Source: Symbiodinium natans (Eukaryota > Sar > Dinophyceae > Suessiales > Symbiodiniaceae). Taken from it: a DNA stretch of 50,103 nt. Under the pieces are notes generated by a model, which saw only the letters and a program-made list of their open reading frames with translations, searched no databases and was not told the DNA's origin. The translations under genes and the position numbers were made by a program. This document shows, in pieces, positions 22,201 to 30,207 of this stretch (the first letter of the stretch is position 1; each line of letters starts with the position of its first letter). The DNA lies in contig CAJNDS010002792.1 in assembly GCA_905221605.1 (NCBI GenBank), positions 226,372 to 276,474 on the forward strand. The letters run 5' to 3'.

Positions 22201-22490
22201 TTCCACGGCTCATATTTAATATGGAGTACCGTTTATATTCCTTGCTTTTTTTCCAAAGGACATCCAATATGGGAACTCACGCTATTAAAAAAGGAACCTT
22301 GTCTACACTCGCCAATGATAGAAAAACAAACCCTGCTTCATGTGTGTGTAATTTAGTCTCCACGTGGATGTTTCGAGACCGTCGGAGTAACTGCTTGCAT
22401 ACACCCCAAACCCTAAACCCTAAACCGCAAACCCTAAACCCTAAAACCCTAAACCCTAAACCCCAAACCCGTAAACCCTAAACCCTAAAC
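19220..22490. other. Patchwork with long telomere arrays
   Basis: Arrays at 19255-19533 (TTTTAGGG variant passing into TTTAGGG, the longest in the window), 19820-19985, 20055-20098, 20845-20932, 21063-21122, 21358-21425 and 22408-22490; a G tract at 20007-20020. Minus-strand segments at 20360-20425 and 21485-21590 are open but unassigned; they could be further exons. Confidence 0.65.
22014..22205 (+). repeat. Three-copy tandem repeat of about 65 bp with telomere units
   Basis: Unit TTTCCAGGACTGATTAGGG ... GGCTCACATTTGTGCAGG, three copies, each including one to three TTTAGGG/TTTCGGG units as part of the period. Confidence 0.85.
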
Positions 22491-22552
22491 CCTGGCACCA
22501 AGGCGCAGCCAACAGGTGGCCCCGCCAAATTGGGATCGGCCTTTGCCTGTCG
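22491..22552 (-). CDS. Candidate ankyrin exon
   Basis: About 20 codons with AKADPNLAGPPVGCALVP, typical of the end of one ankyrin repeat and the start of the next. Acceptor CTTACAG; the 3' end abuts GGGTTTAGGG. Joins in phase to the 23615-23519 segment. Confidence 0.5.
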
Positions 22553-23518
22553 CTGTAAGCCCCTTTAGGGCTGAGGGTTTAGGATTAGGGGGTGTTTAGG
22601 GTTTAGGGTTTAGGGCTTAGGGTTTAGGGTTTAGGGTTTAGGGACCCTAGACTCTCAGCCCTGATGGCCCTATATAAACCCGATGAGGATCGACAGGGGT
22701 GCGTATTGCAGATAAAGCAGACCGCGCCAGTGGTCTGGAGGCCTTCGGCTCAACCCTAAGGTCTTAGGGCAGGTTTAGGGTTTAGGGTTTAGGGTTTAGG
22801 GTTTAGGGTTTAGGGTTTAGGGTTTAGGGTTTAGGGTGTAGGGTTTAGGGCTTAGGGTTTAGGGTTTAGGGTTTCGGGCGTAGGGTTTAGGGTTTCGGGT
22901 TAGGGTTTAGGGTGTAGGGCTTAGGGTTTAGGGTGTAGGGTTTACGGTTTGGGGTAGTTACATGGTCCCTTAGTATGCGCCCTTGAAAGGGGACCCCTTG
23001 TATAGCCCTTAGATAACCTCTACAACCCAAACACCCATACTTCAGAACCCTTGAAAGGAGGCAAGGGACCGTATTAACGGCCCATGAAACTACCCTTGGC
23101 TAAGAGGGGTGGCGCTCGACCACGTTCCAACCACCCAATGAAGGGCTTGGGGTTCGAGGGTTTTTCAGGGCTTTAGGGTTTAGGGTGGTGTGTTCTGGGT
23201 GCAGGCACCCTATGAGAGGGCAGGTGCGGCTTAAGCAGATGGAACTTTGTCATTTAAGGTTCAGGTTGCTGGTTGCAGGATTTTGGGTTGGGGCTCTGGA
23301 GTTTAGAAATTAGGGTTCTTCGGTATAGGGTTGAAAGCTAAACCCTAAACTGGGAGTCTTGCCGAGTTATACGGGGTGTAAGTTTCAGGCCGTAGGGCAA
23401 CTTGATATGCCCTAAAAACCCTGAACTCCGAGTACCCGCATTCTACTCGCTTAAGCCTAAACCCTCAGCCCTACACCCTAAGCCTAAACAGTAAGCCCTA
23501 AGCCCTAACCCGAAACCC
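22553..23518. other. Telomere arrays and palindromic repeat remnants
   Basis: Arrays at 22565-22645 and 22773-22955; a palindromic remnant at about 22960-23095 (TACATGGTCCCTTAGTATG ... CCATGAAACTACCC), with relatives near 27060-27230 and 32350-32495. Probably intron of the ankyrin gene. Confidence 0.6.
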
Positions 23519-23615
23519 CTCTTCCGCCAGCACCTTGAGCATCCGCTCTGCGTGGCTCGGGTCGGCGTTGCAGATGCTGGTCATTGCTAGGGGCGTGGCT
23601 CCGATGTAGCAGAAC
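23519..23615 (-). CDS. Candidate ankyrin exon
   Basis: 32 codons containing IGATPLAMTSI and ERMLKVLAEE, an ankyrin-like helix pair. The acceptor is CCCGAG before GTTCTGC; the 3' end runs into GGGTTTCGGGTTAGGG, a degenerate telomere array. Entry phase agrees with the candidate exon at 24128-24017. Confidence 0.5.
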
Positions 23616-24016
23616 CTCGGGACCACTTTATGGGCCCAAGCTCCCTAAACCCTAAACCCTAAACCCTAAACCCTAAACCCTAAACCCTCCAGAAGGTTTT
23701 GTGGGCATCCCACCAGGATCCCTTAAGGGGTTTAGGGTTTAGAGTGGGGTTGAGGAGGAGGGCGGGCCGGGGGTGGTGAGGCCTATCGGTAGTTACCACG
23801 AGCCTGAGATACATGTGTGTGTGTGTGTGTGTGTGTGTGGGATTTTGCGGTGGGGTTCGGGGACTGGGGTGGAGCCACGTGGAGCTGGTATCCAAGGTTA
23901 AAACCCTGCTTGGAATGCTCAGAACATTCACAGGGTTCAGGGAGTTCCCTAAACCCCTAAACCCCTAAACCCCTAAACCCCTAAACACCGAAACCCTAAA
24001 CCCTAAACCCTAAACC

Positions 24017-24128
24017 CTAATGCATGCGCAGCTCTCTCTAATGAAGTTCTCCTCCTCATCATCCGGGAAAACGTGCCTGCGCCCTTCCAACTCTTCATGT
24101 AATCTTGTAATATTCAAGAGCGCGGAAC
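24017..24128 (-). CDS. Candidate exon, continuation of the ankyrin gene
   Basis: Open for 36 codons with protein-like composition (starts SALLNITRLHEELEG, later FPDDEEENF). Acceptor TTTGAG, end at ATTAG just before a GGTTTAGGG array. Its exit phase fits the 23615-23519 segment; its entry phase fits the 24630-24505 exon only if that exon ends one to two bases away from a GT, so the link is unresolved. Confidence 0.4.
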
Positions 24129-24344
24129 CTCAAATTGCCTTCAAGAGCCTCTCTGTTTTCCGGAGGGGTTGGATGCGGGAATCCGAAAGCTGTTAAACAA
24201 ATGTTTTAGGCTTGAGCACTTCACGCTGCGTTTCGGGCCTTCAGGGCTCAACGTCTACGACGCGTAGACCCAGTACGCCCTCAATTCATGGGGCCCGCAC
24301 TTAAGCCCCCTGAAGCCTGAAGCTTAGCGCCGTAAGCCCTGTAA

Positions 24345-24508
24345 GCTAAACCCTAAGCCCTAAGCCCTAAGCCCTAAGCCCTAAGCCCTAAGCCCTAAGC
24401 CCTAAGCCCTAAGCCCTAAGCCCTAAGCCCTAAGCCCTAAGCCCTAGCCCTAAGCCCTAAGCCCTAAGCCCTAAGCCCTAAGCCCTAAGCCCTAAACCCT
24501 AAACCCTG
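24345..24508. repeat. (CCCTAAG)n homogeneous variant block
   Basis: About twenty successive CCCTAAG units with one CCCTAG interruption, followed by three canonical CCCTAAA units adjoining the exon at 24630-24505. Confidence 0.92.
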
Positions 24509-27500
24509 CTGAGGTACGCGTTGGGATTCACGCCATAATTCAGCAAGACCTCGGTAACCCACGGATTGGGCGAAAACGCCCCCACGTGGAGGGGGTTGCT
24601 GCCTTCGTCATCCAGGACATCCATGTTGGCCTTGCAGGGGTTTAGGGTTTAGGGTTTCGGGTTTAGGGATCCCCCCCCCCCCCCTAAACCTACCCCCCAG
24701 GGGGCCTTGTGCGCCAGGAGCACCTTCATGGTGAGGGCGTTGCCAAAGTAGCCGGCGATTGACAGGAGCGAGGAGTTGTTCATGTTCTTGACGCGCTCCA
24801 TGGAGGCACCCCAGGACCTCTACTCTTCCCTTAGAACCTTAATAGATAGGAGGGTTTAGGGTTTAGGGTTTAGGGTTCAGGGTTTAGGGTTTAGGGTATT
24901 CTCTTGGGTTTTGTATAAACAAAATAGAAAAAATCTTTGAAAAAAAGAAAAAACGTTCCCAAGGGGGATTTAGGGACAGGAGTGTCTTTACGGCCTCGGG
25001 CGTGGACAGCATGGCTGCCATGGACAGAGCCGTGTGGCGGCCATTGATGTGAGCCTGACTTCGCCAACAGCCACGGGGAAAAAAGACAAAACAATCCTAA
25101 ACACTAAACCCTAAACCCTAAACCCTAAACCCTAAACCCTAAACCCTAAACCCTACAACCAAAAGTTTAAAGTTCAGCTATTGGCTAAGTAAGGAGCTTC
25201 CGGCATGTGCCAGGGAATGGCTTGATTGACGTCGGCATTCTGTTCTAGGAGCTGAACCTTAGTTGCTGAGCTCATAAGCCCCCCCCCCCCCCCCCCAACA
25301 TGTAGGTTTAGGGATTAGGGATTAGGGATTAGGGTTTAGGGTTTAGGGTTTAGGGTTTAGGGTTTAGGAGTACACTCTGAGTTCTATAGGGGATGATAGT
25401 ATCCCAAAAAATGTAAAATGTACTCCTTCAGATACTAAGTAGCCATGACGTCCAGATTCCCCTCGACGCTTGCTAAGATGAGTGGGGTCAAGGTGTGGTC
25501 TGTCCAACCACAGCTTGGTGTGTCCAGCTGATATCCTTGGTAGCCCGGTAACCATATTATAAGGGCACCCTTTTTTGGGTTGGTTACTTGATAAGGGGAC
25601 CCATAAGCCCAAAAAAAGAGGTATTGGGTACCACTGCTAAACCCTAAACCCTAAACCCTAAACCCTAAAACCCTGCGACCAAGCATCTATTCAAGAACTC
25701 GGACACATCTTCGCCGAACTGGCAGCCTTGGAAACCCCGCGCCTTTGGCATCCTTAGTTGCTGACTGAGTTCCTAAGCCTCAAAAAAGTGTACCTTTCAG
25801 TTCTATAGGGGATTCTATTACCCTAAACCTCTAAGCCCTAAACCCTAAACCCTACACCCTAAACCCTAGTATCCCAAAAAGTGTAAAGTGTACTCACTCA
25901 GCAACAAAGCATCAGGGCTGTGTAGAAACGCCACTTCTCCTTCTCTCCCTGCTCCCACAAGCTCTGGCACTTCATGTCTATCCTAGGCTTGGCTGCACTT
26001 AGGAGGGTAGTTATAGATGAAATTGTTAGCTGCCTTTCTTCAGAAGCCCAAGAAACCCAAAAAGGCTAAGGATCTAAAGTTACAGTAATAGCACCACAAA
26101 GCTAGGATGGCCCTTATAAGACCCTCTGAGGAAAAAAGAACTCCTCGCTATCATCCTCTTAAACCCCGATAAGGGCAAGATGTTCCTCAAGATTGTCTTC
26201 TCGGACCCAAGAAGGGGGGAAAAAAATGTCCCAAGGGCCTACCTAGTATCAGATGATCCTCTTAAACCCAATAAGGGAAAATACAAAAACGTTCCAAAAA
26301 CCAGGGTTTAGGGTTTAGGGTTTAGGGCATAAGGGGACAAAGCACAAAATGGCCCAAAAAACCTGCCGAGCATCAGTTGCCCCGTGACCGCCCGCACAAC
26401 CTCACGGTCTTCCTCCAAGGAGAAGATGCCTTCAACCCGCTTGTGGCGGAAGCAACTGAGATCACCACCCCCCTCATGACCAGGTAGAGTTTAGGGTTTA
26501 GGGTTTAGGGTTTAGGGTTTAGGGTTTGGGGTTTGGGGTTTGGGGTTTGGGGTTTGGGGTTTGGGGTTTGGGGTTTAGGCTTTGGGGTTAGCGTAGGAGC
26601 TATATAGCCCCGAACCCTCAAACCCAACCCCCCCAAGTGAAAAAATCTCGCGACTCCTAACCCGCAAGACAAAACCCTAAACCCTAAACCCTAAACCCTA
26701 AACCCTAAACCCTAAACCCTAAACTGTGCCTTCAGCTGGCCAAGCTTTGATCCAGTCAGGCCCGGCTGTCACCAAGATCCTCGATGGCGCCGACACCACC
26801 ACAAGGCCTGGGTTCAGGTTTAGGGCTTTGGGCTTAGGGCTCAGGGCTTAGGGCTTAGGGTTTAGGGTTTAGGGTTAAGGGTTAAGGGTTTAGGGGTTAG
26901 GGTTTGAGGATTAGGATTTATGGTTTAGGGTCGGTCCTAATCTTGGGGACCAGATGAGATTAACCCATCCTCATGCCACGAAGTGATAACGCTCAAGGTA
27001 CATGGACCATAAACCCCTTCAGGATTCCTTTTCGCCCCTAAACCCTAAACCCTAACCCTAGGGTAGCTTCATGGTCCCATAATATGAGCCCTTGATTGGG
27101 GAACTCTTCTATATCCCTTCTATACCGTATACAACCCAAGGGCCCTACTTCAGAATCCTGTACAGAAGGTATGGGGCCACAATAAGGGACGGTATAAGTT
27201 CCCTTAGACCCATGAAGCCGCAGCCAAAAACAGCGACCAGAATCCTAAACACTAAGCCCTAAACCCTCAACCCTAAACCTTCCATCGCAGACAGGGAGCT
27301 CTTATCGTTTCCTGAAAACTTTGTGGCGCACCTCTCAAGCCTGCACCATCCACGGTTGCTCCTGGTCTTCTGTTCAGGGCTTGGGGTTTAGGGCTCAGGT
27401 CTTTACTGATTCGACGGGATGATGCGAACCTGGATTACTAGACCAGGAGAAACTTAGGAAACATTGGGCGCTCTTTTTGGCTTCGAGGGACTTAGTCGGC

Positions 27501-28336
27501 TTTAGGGCATATTCTTGGTTCCTTCCCTTTCTGTGGTGCTGGAATCATGGTGGATGCGCACCTTGCATCTCAGTTAGGCTGAAACCTGTTGGTATGAAGC
27601 CCTTGCCTATAAACTAGCCCTACCTGCCCTACCCATATACAGGGTGGGGCCCCCTAGTTATAAGTAGAGTTATAAGGGCCCTAAATTGGGTTATAAGGAC
27701 CCTAAGTTAGGTTATAAGTCCCTTAACTACAGTTAGTATAGTAAGGGGGCCCCACCCTATATCACTCTCTAGGCACAAGCAAGACTCCACGTGCGCTGGC
27801 TGATGGTAGTACCGCTGTCTGTGTGCTTGATGGCAGGAGCCAGCACCAGAGTAAAATCTGCAATGCCACAGTATGCGGGAATGGAGTTCACGACGGCCTG
27901 TATGTCAGGCAGCTTCTGCTGTGAGGCAGTTCCAGTCCCAGTCATCTGAGGGCAGCCGAAGTAATCATACCAGAAGTCCCACTCCAGACAGGCCAGTTGC
28001 TCCTGCTGGCTGGGCATGGACAGGTGGAAGCCATTGATGGCCGACACCGAGTCCATTTGCATGTGCGCCTTGCCGGAAGCAAGGTTCAGCAGTGCATTCT
28101 GCAGGACGCTGAACTGCTTGAACTCCTTACTGGCTGAGGCTCTCTCAAAAGGGTTCACGTGGGCGCTTTGAGGGCCTTTGTAGTGCCAAAAAAACATTTA
28201 CCCTAAACCCTAAACCCGAAACCCTAAACCCTAACTTATCAGCACCCAAAACTCCGGATCTGGGTGGTGAAGCCCAGCCCACTGATGCGAAATGACCACG
28301 ACCTTCCGGGATTGACCCGGTCTCCATCGTGTAAGC
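24505..28336 (-). CDS. Twelve-exon gene: SHQW/RGWCRLE-domain ankyrin-repeat protein (core, partial at both ends)
   Basis: Inferred by joining short open segments. Exons in order: 28336-28255, 28125-27788, 27361-27279, 26807-26725, 26472-26363, 25982-25914, 25752-25673, 25535-25444, 25257-25198, 25054-24978, 24817-24694, 24630-24505. Phases agree at every junction and about 440 codons contain no stop. Exon 1 has SHQWAGLHHPDP; exon 2 has WYDYFGCPQ and SIPAY and ends in QRTW; exon 3 begins SNRGWCRLE. That motif series recurs, from memory, in many dinoflagellate ankyrin proteins and resembles HET/TIR-like folds; function unknown. From exon 8 on there are ankyrin repeats: LTPLILASVEGNLDVM joins VQLLEQNADVN across an intron, then GRHTALSMAAML, SLLSIAGYFGN and NPLHVGAFSPN. 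Most introns carry MITE-like DNA or TTTAGGG arrays. The donor of the 25536-25672 intron is ambiguous (GG or GT) and the last exon's 3' end is uncertain by 1-2 bases. No start or terminal stop codon identified; intactness beyond the core unknown. Confidence 0.82.
24631..24693 (-). other. 63-bp intron made of telomere repeat and poly-G
   Basis: Between GTAGGT (donor) and CTGCAAG (acceptor) the intron is only TTTAGG, 14 G, and a few CCCTAAA units. Flanking exons join in phase 0 (APWG-ANMDVL) within an ankyrin series. Confidence 0.7.
24818..24977 (-). repeat. Introner-like intron 10 (GT...AG), TSD GTCC
   Basis: GTCC occurs at both ends; donor GT from the duplication, acceptor GTAGAG. The join gives KTLLSWGASMERV in frame. 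A TTTAGGG array (24852-24898) lies within. Confidence 0.72.
25055..25197 (-). repeat. Introner-like intron 9 (GC...AG), TSD GCTC
   Basis: GCTC flanks both ends. The terminal inverted repeat is CTTACTTAGCCAATAGCTG against CTGACTTCGCCAACAGCC. The join gives MPE-AHINGRHTAL. A TTTAGGG array (about 25097-25155) is inside. A stand-alone relative lies at 30106-30207. Confidence 0.78.
25258..25443 (-). repeat. Introner-like intron 8 (GC...AG)
   Basis: Same family as the intron at 25753-25913 (shared core GTTCTATAGGGGAT ... AGTATCCCAAAAA). The sense ends are CTACTTAG and CAACTAAG. The join GTCATG-GTTCAG restores an ankyrin repeat exactly. Duplication GCTA/GTTC is imperfect. A poly-G/C tract and a TTTAGGG array (25279-25366) are inside. 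Confidence 0.7.
25538..25640. mobile_element. MITE family D forming most of an ankyrin-gene intron
   Basis: Begins GGTAGCCCGGTAACC; the other end (GGTACCACTG...) is cut by a CCCTAAA array at 25638. It fills the intron 25536-25672. Confidence 0.65.
25753..25913 (-). repeat. Introner-like intron 6 (GA...AG), TSD GATG
   Basis: GATG on both sides. Ends are CTTTGTTGCTGAGTGAG and, inverted, CTTAGTTGCTGACTGAG. Donor GA comes from the duplication; acceptor is CAACTAAG. The join gives FYTAL-MPKARG. A TTTAGGG-type array of about 50 bp (25820-25868) splits the element core. Confidence 0.75.
25983..26362 (-). repeat. Intron 5 carrying a second introner-family element
   Basis: Donor GTTTTT after GGCAG, acceptor CCTAG before GATAGAC, phase preserved. 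Next to the acceptor is an element at about 25988-26099 with ends CTTGGCTGCAC / ACCACAAAG, related to the copy at 35257-35379, flanked by CTAGG on both sides. The rest holds two similar copies of a GATGATCCTCTTAAACCC-type segment and a short TTTAGGG array (26305-26327). Confidence 0.55.
26473..26724 (-). other. Intron 4, telomere-repeat 5' splice site
   Basis: The exon ends GGCACA and the intron begins GTTTAGGG, the first unit of a TTTAGGG array (26673-26724). It also holds a (TTTGGGG)n block at about 26521-26576 on plus. The acceptor CATGAG precedes GGGGGTGG; the join keeps phase. Confidence 0.55.
26808..27278 (-). other. Intron 3, telomere-repeat 5' splice site
   Basis: The exon ends ATGGAAG and the intron begins GTTTAGGGTTGAGGG, so the GT is part of a degenerate telomere repeat. 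The acceptor is AACCCAG before GCC. The join is in phase (AMEG-LVVVSAP). The 471-bp intron holds TTTAGGG arrays (about 26817-26930) and a degenerate palindromic repeat (about 27060-27230). Confidence 0.6.
27362..27787 (-). repeat. Intron 2 with nested TA-type MITE
   Basis: Donor GA within GAGT, acceptor CCAG before GAGC; the join gives RTW-SNRGWCR. The 426-bp intron contains the 120-bp MITE at 27640-27759. The GAGT/GAGC duplication has one mismatch. Confidence 0.65.
27640..27759 (-). mobile_element. MITE family A, 120 bp, inside an intron
   Basis: Same element; the last base of the right TIR is G to A. TA flanks. It lies in intron 2 of the ankyrin gene, 28 bp from the exon end. Confidence 0.9.
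28126..28254 (-). repeat. Introner-like intron 1 (GA...AG), TSD GAGT
   Basis: Sense strand: exon ends GATCCG, then GAGT-TTTGGG...CAGTAAG, then GAGT again. Removing one GAGT plus the insert gives HPDP-EFKQF without a break. The donor is GA from the duplicated GAGT and the acceptor AG is the insert's last bases. A TTTAGGG-type array (28198-28236) sits inside. Confidence 0.7.
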
Positions 28337-28498
28337 CTGGAAGCGAGGTTTAGGGTTTAGGGTTTAGGGATTAGGGTTTAGGGTTTAGGAATAGGGTTTA
28401 GGGTTTAGGGTTTCGGGTTTAGGGTTTCGGGTTTAGGGCAAACCCTACAAGCGAAAGCCTAGGCCAGCGCAGCCCCCCCAGCCCTACACCCTAAACAC

Positions 28499-28590
28499 TA
28501 GCCAGGCCGTGTGGCCCTTCTTCGATTTTGCACACGAGCTTGACAAAAAAGGGACAAGGATACCGCAGGGCTGCCGCCATGTAGTTGTAT
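28499..28590 (-). CDS. Candidate upstream exon of the ankyrin gene
   Basis: About 30 codons (YNYMAAALRYPCPFFVKLV region) between acceptor CTTAAG and donor GTGTTTAGGG. Composition is protein-like, but the exit phase does not match the exon at 28336-28255, so another exon or another boundary would be needed. Confidence 0.28.
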
Positions 28591-28967
28591 CTTAAGCCAC
28601 CCAGATTGCTAAGTCAAAACATCTTGTGGACGTACGAACGCCAAACTGGCGGGTTTAGGGTTTAGGGTTTAGGGTTTAGGGTTTAGGGTTTAGGGTTTAG
28701 GGTTTAGGGTTTAGGGCTCAGGGTTGGGGGATGAGAAGCCCCAAAGCTTCGAGGTTCATATGGGTGTTTCCGAAGATGGGGTCTTCTCAATACCCCAAAA
28801 TACACATTTCTCTTTACTACAGGAACCTCCCAAGAAGGATACCCGTATTTTCGGAATCCCCCCCACACATTTTAACTACAGGTGTTTTTTTCGTAAGAGT
28901 AAACGGAATGCATGAAAACAGCGAAGAGGCCCAATTAAGTCTGGTCTTGTGGACTGTTTAAGGTTTA

Positions 28968-29068
28968 GGGTTTAGGGGGTTTAGGGGGTTTAGGGGGTTT
29001 AGGGGGTTTAGGGGGTTTAGGGGGTTTAAGGGGGTTAAGGGGGTTTAGGGGGTTTAGGGGGTTTAGGG
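28968..29068 (+). repeat. (TTTAGGGGG)n variant block
   Basis: About ten 9-bp units of TTTAGGGGG, flanked by canonical units on both sides. Confidence 0.9.
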
Positions 29069-29599
29069 TTTAGGGCTTAGGTGGGAGGGGGGGGGGAGGC
29101 GGCTTTGGGCTTTGGGGCTTAGACCTCAGACCTTGAAACCCTAACAAACCCTGAGCCAGAACTCCGACGCAACCCTAATACCTAGAGACTCCAAAACCCC
29201 TTACTTGAGGAATATTACTTGAAGTATAAGAGGGTCCGGTAGATGGTGTAAGGAATATTCCTGAATCTGCCGAGGCCTTGGGCCGTAGGTGTCTGGGTAG
29301 CACAAAGCAGGCACCCCACCTCGAATCCTCTCCCCAACAGGTTTGCACCCCAAATTTTGCACATTTGGGCCTGAAATGGGTACCCCTAGCCGACAAGTGT
29401 CCGGAGCAAACGGTGCATCAGGACCAGGGCGCACTAGCCTGCCATAGGGGCCACCCCCCCATGCCCCCTCCCACGCCCTCCCCCCCGCCCCGCCCACCCC
29501 CTTTGGGGGTTGCCTTCTTGCAGAAGCTCAGGCCGAGGCGGGTCGCGTAGCGTTAAAATCAAGGGGTATTGGGGTTTCTGGGTAGGCGTGTTTATGGCC

Positions 29600-29690
29600 C
29601 ACTTATAAGTCCCCTAAGTGCCCAAATCAGGTGATCAGTACAGCTATATGTACAGTTATAATTGGTTAATAAGTACCATGAACCTCCAAG
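29600..29690. mobile_element. MITE family B, 5'-truncated, with telomere array at its end
   Basis: Right half of the element ending ACCATGAACCTCCAAG. TA follows, and a 14-unit CCCTAAA array starts at 29694. Confidence 0.72.
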
Positions 29691-29802
29691 TAGCCCTAAA
29701 CCCTAAACCCTAAACCCTAAACCCTAAACCCTAAACCCTAAACCCTAAACCCTAAACCCTAAACCCTAAACCCTAAACCCTAAACCCTAAACCCTAGCGC
29801 CG

Positions 29803-29885
29803 GCCCAGAGGCTTGCCCATTTCTTGTAGTTCCTCATGGCAGGGAAGTGGATCCTTCCATGCTCAGAAGCTGGCAGGTTCTGGGT
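29803..29885 (-). CDS. Candidate exon, minus strand
   Basis: Open segment containing PAMRNYKKWASLWAG after acceptor ACCCAG, ending at a TTTAGGG array. No family recognised. It lies upstream of the ankyrin gene core on the same strand. Confidence 0.25.
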
Positions 29886-29889
29886 TTTA

Positions 29890-30030
29890 GGGTTTAGGGC
29901 TTTAGGGCTTTAGGGCTTTAGGGCTTTAGGGCTTTAGGGCTTTAGGGCTTTAGGGTTTAGGGTTTTAGGGTTTTAGGGTTTTAGGTTTAGGGTTTTAGGG
30001 TTTTAGGGTTTTAGGGTTTAGGGCTTCGGG
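29890..30030 (+). repeat. (GGGCTTTA)n and (GGGTTTTA)n variant blocks
   Basis: Seven or more GGGCTTTA units followed by GGGTTTTA units: two adjacent homogenised 8-bp variants of the telomere repeat. Confidence 0.88.
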
Positions 30031-30105
30031 CTTCGAATGTGACAGGGGTTGGGATGGTTCCCCAATCATGCTAGTAGCAGGGATCATAATACAGGGTACG
30101 ATCAG

Positions 30106-30207
30106 CTTACTTCTCCAGGAACCAAGGGGGCAAAAACGACAAACTTTGTTTTTCCCACTAAATGGGGAAACCCAACAAGCTGAAAGTTCAGCTATTGGCT
30201 AAGTAAG
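30106..30207. mobile_element. Stand-alone introner-family element, 102 bp, TSD TCAG
   Basis: CTTACTTCTCCAGG ... CTATTGGCTAAGTAAG with TCAG directly repeated at both ends (30102-30105 and 30208-30211). Related to the intron at 25055-25197. Confidence 0.72.

Noticed and set aside
24230-24290. Palindrome GTCTACG...CGTAGAC as a regulatory site
   Set aside because: A short perfect palindrome (GTCTACGCGTCGTAGAC region) can occur by chance and lies between array and candidate exon with no other support.
26340-26473. Plus-strand open segment (FLQGEDAFNPLVAEA) ending CAG before GTAGAG
   Set aside because: Tempting as a plus-strand exon, but the minus strand here joins in phase with exons on both sides and fits the motif series of the ankyrin gene.
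27769-28197. The 142-codon minus-strand ORF as a complete stand-alone gene
   Set aside because: Its first codons run through a telomere array and its last seven lie beyond the inferred donor. It is better explained as exon 28125-27788 of the multi-exon gene.
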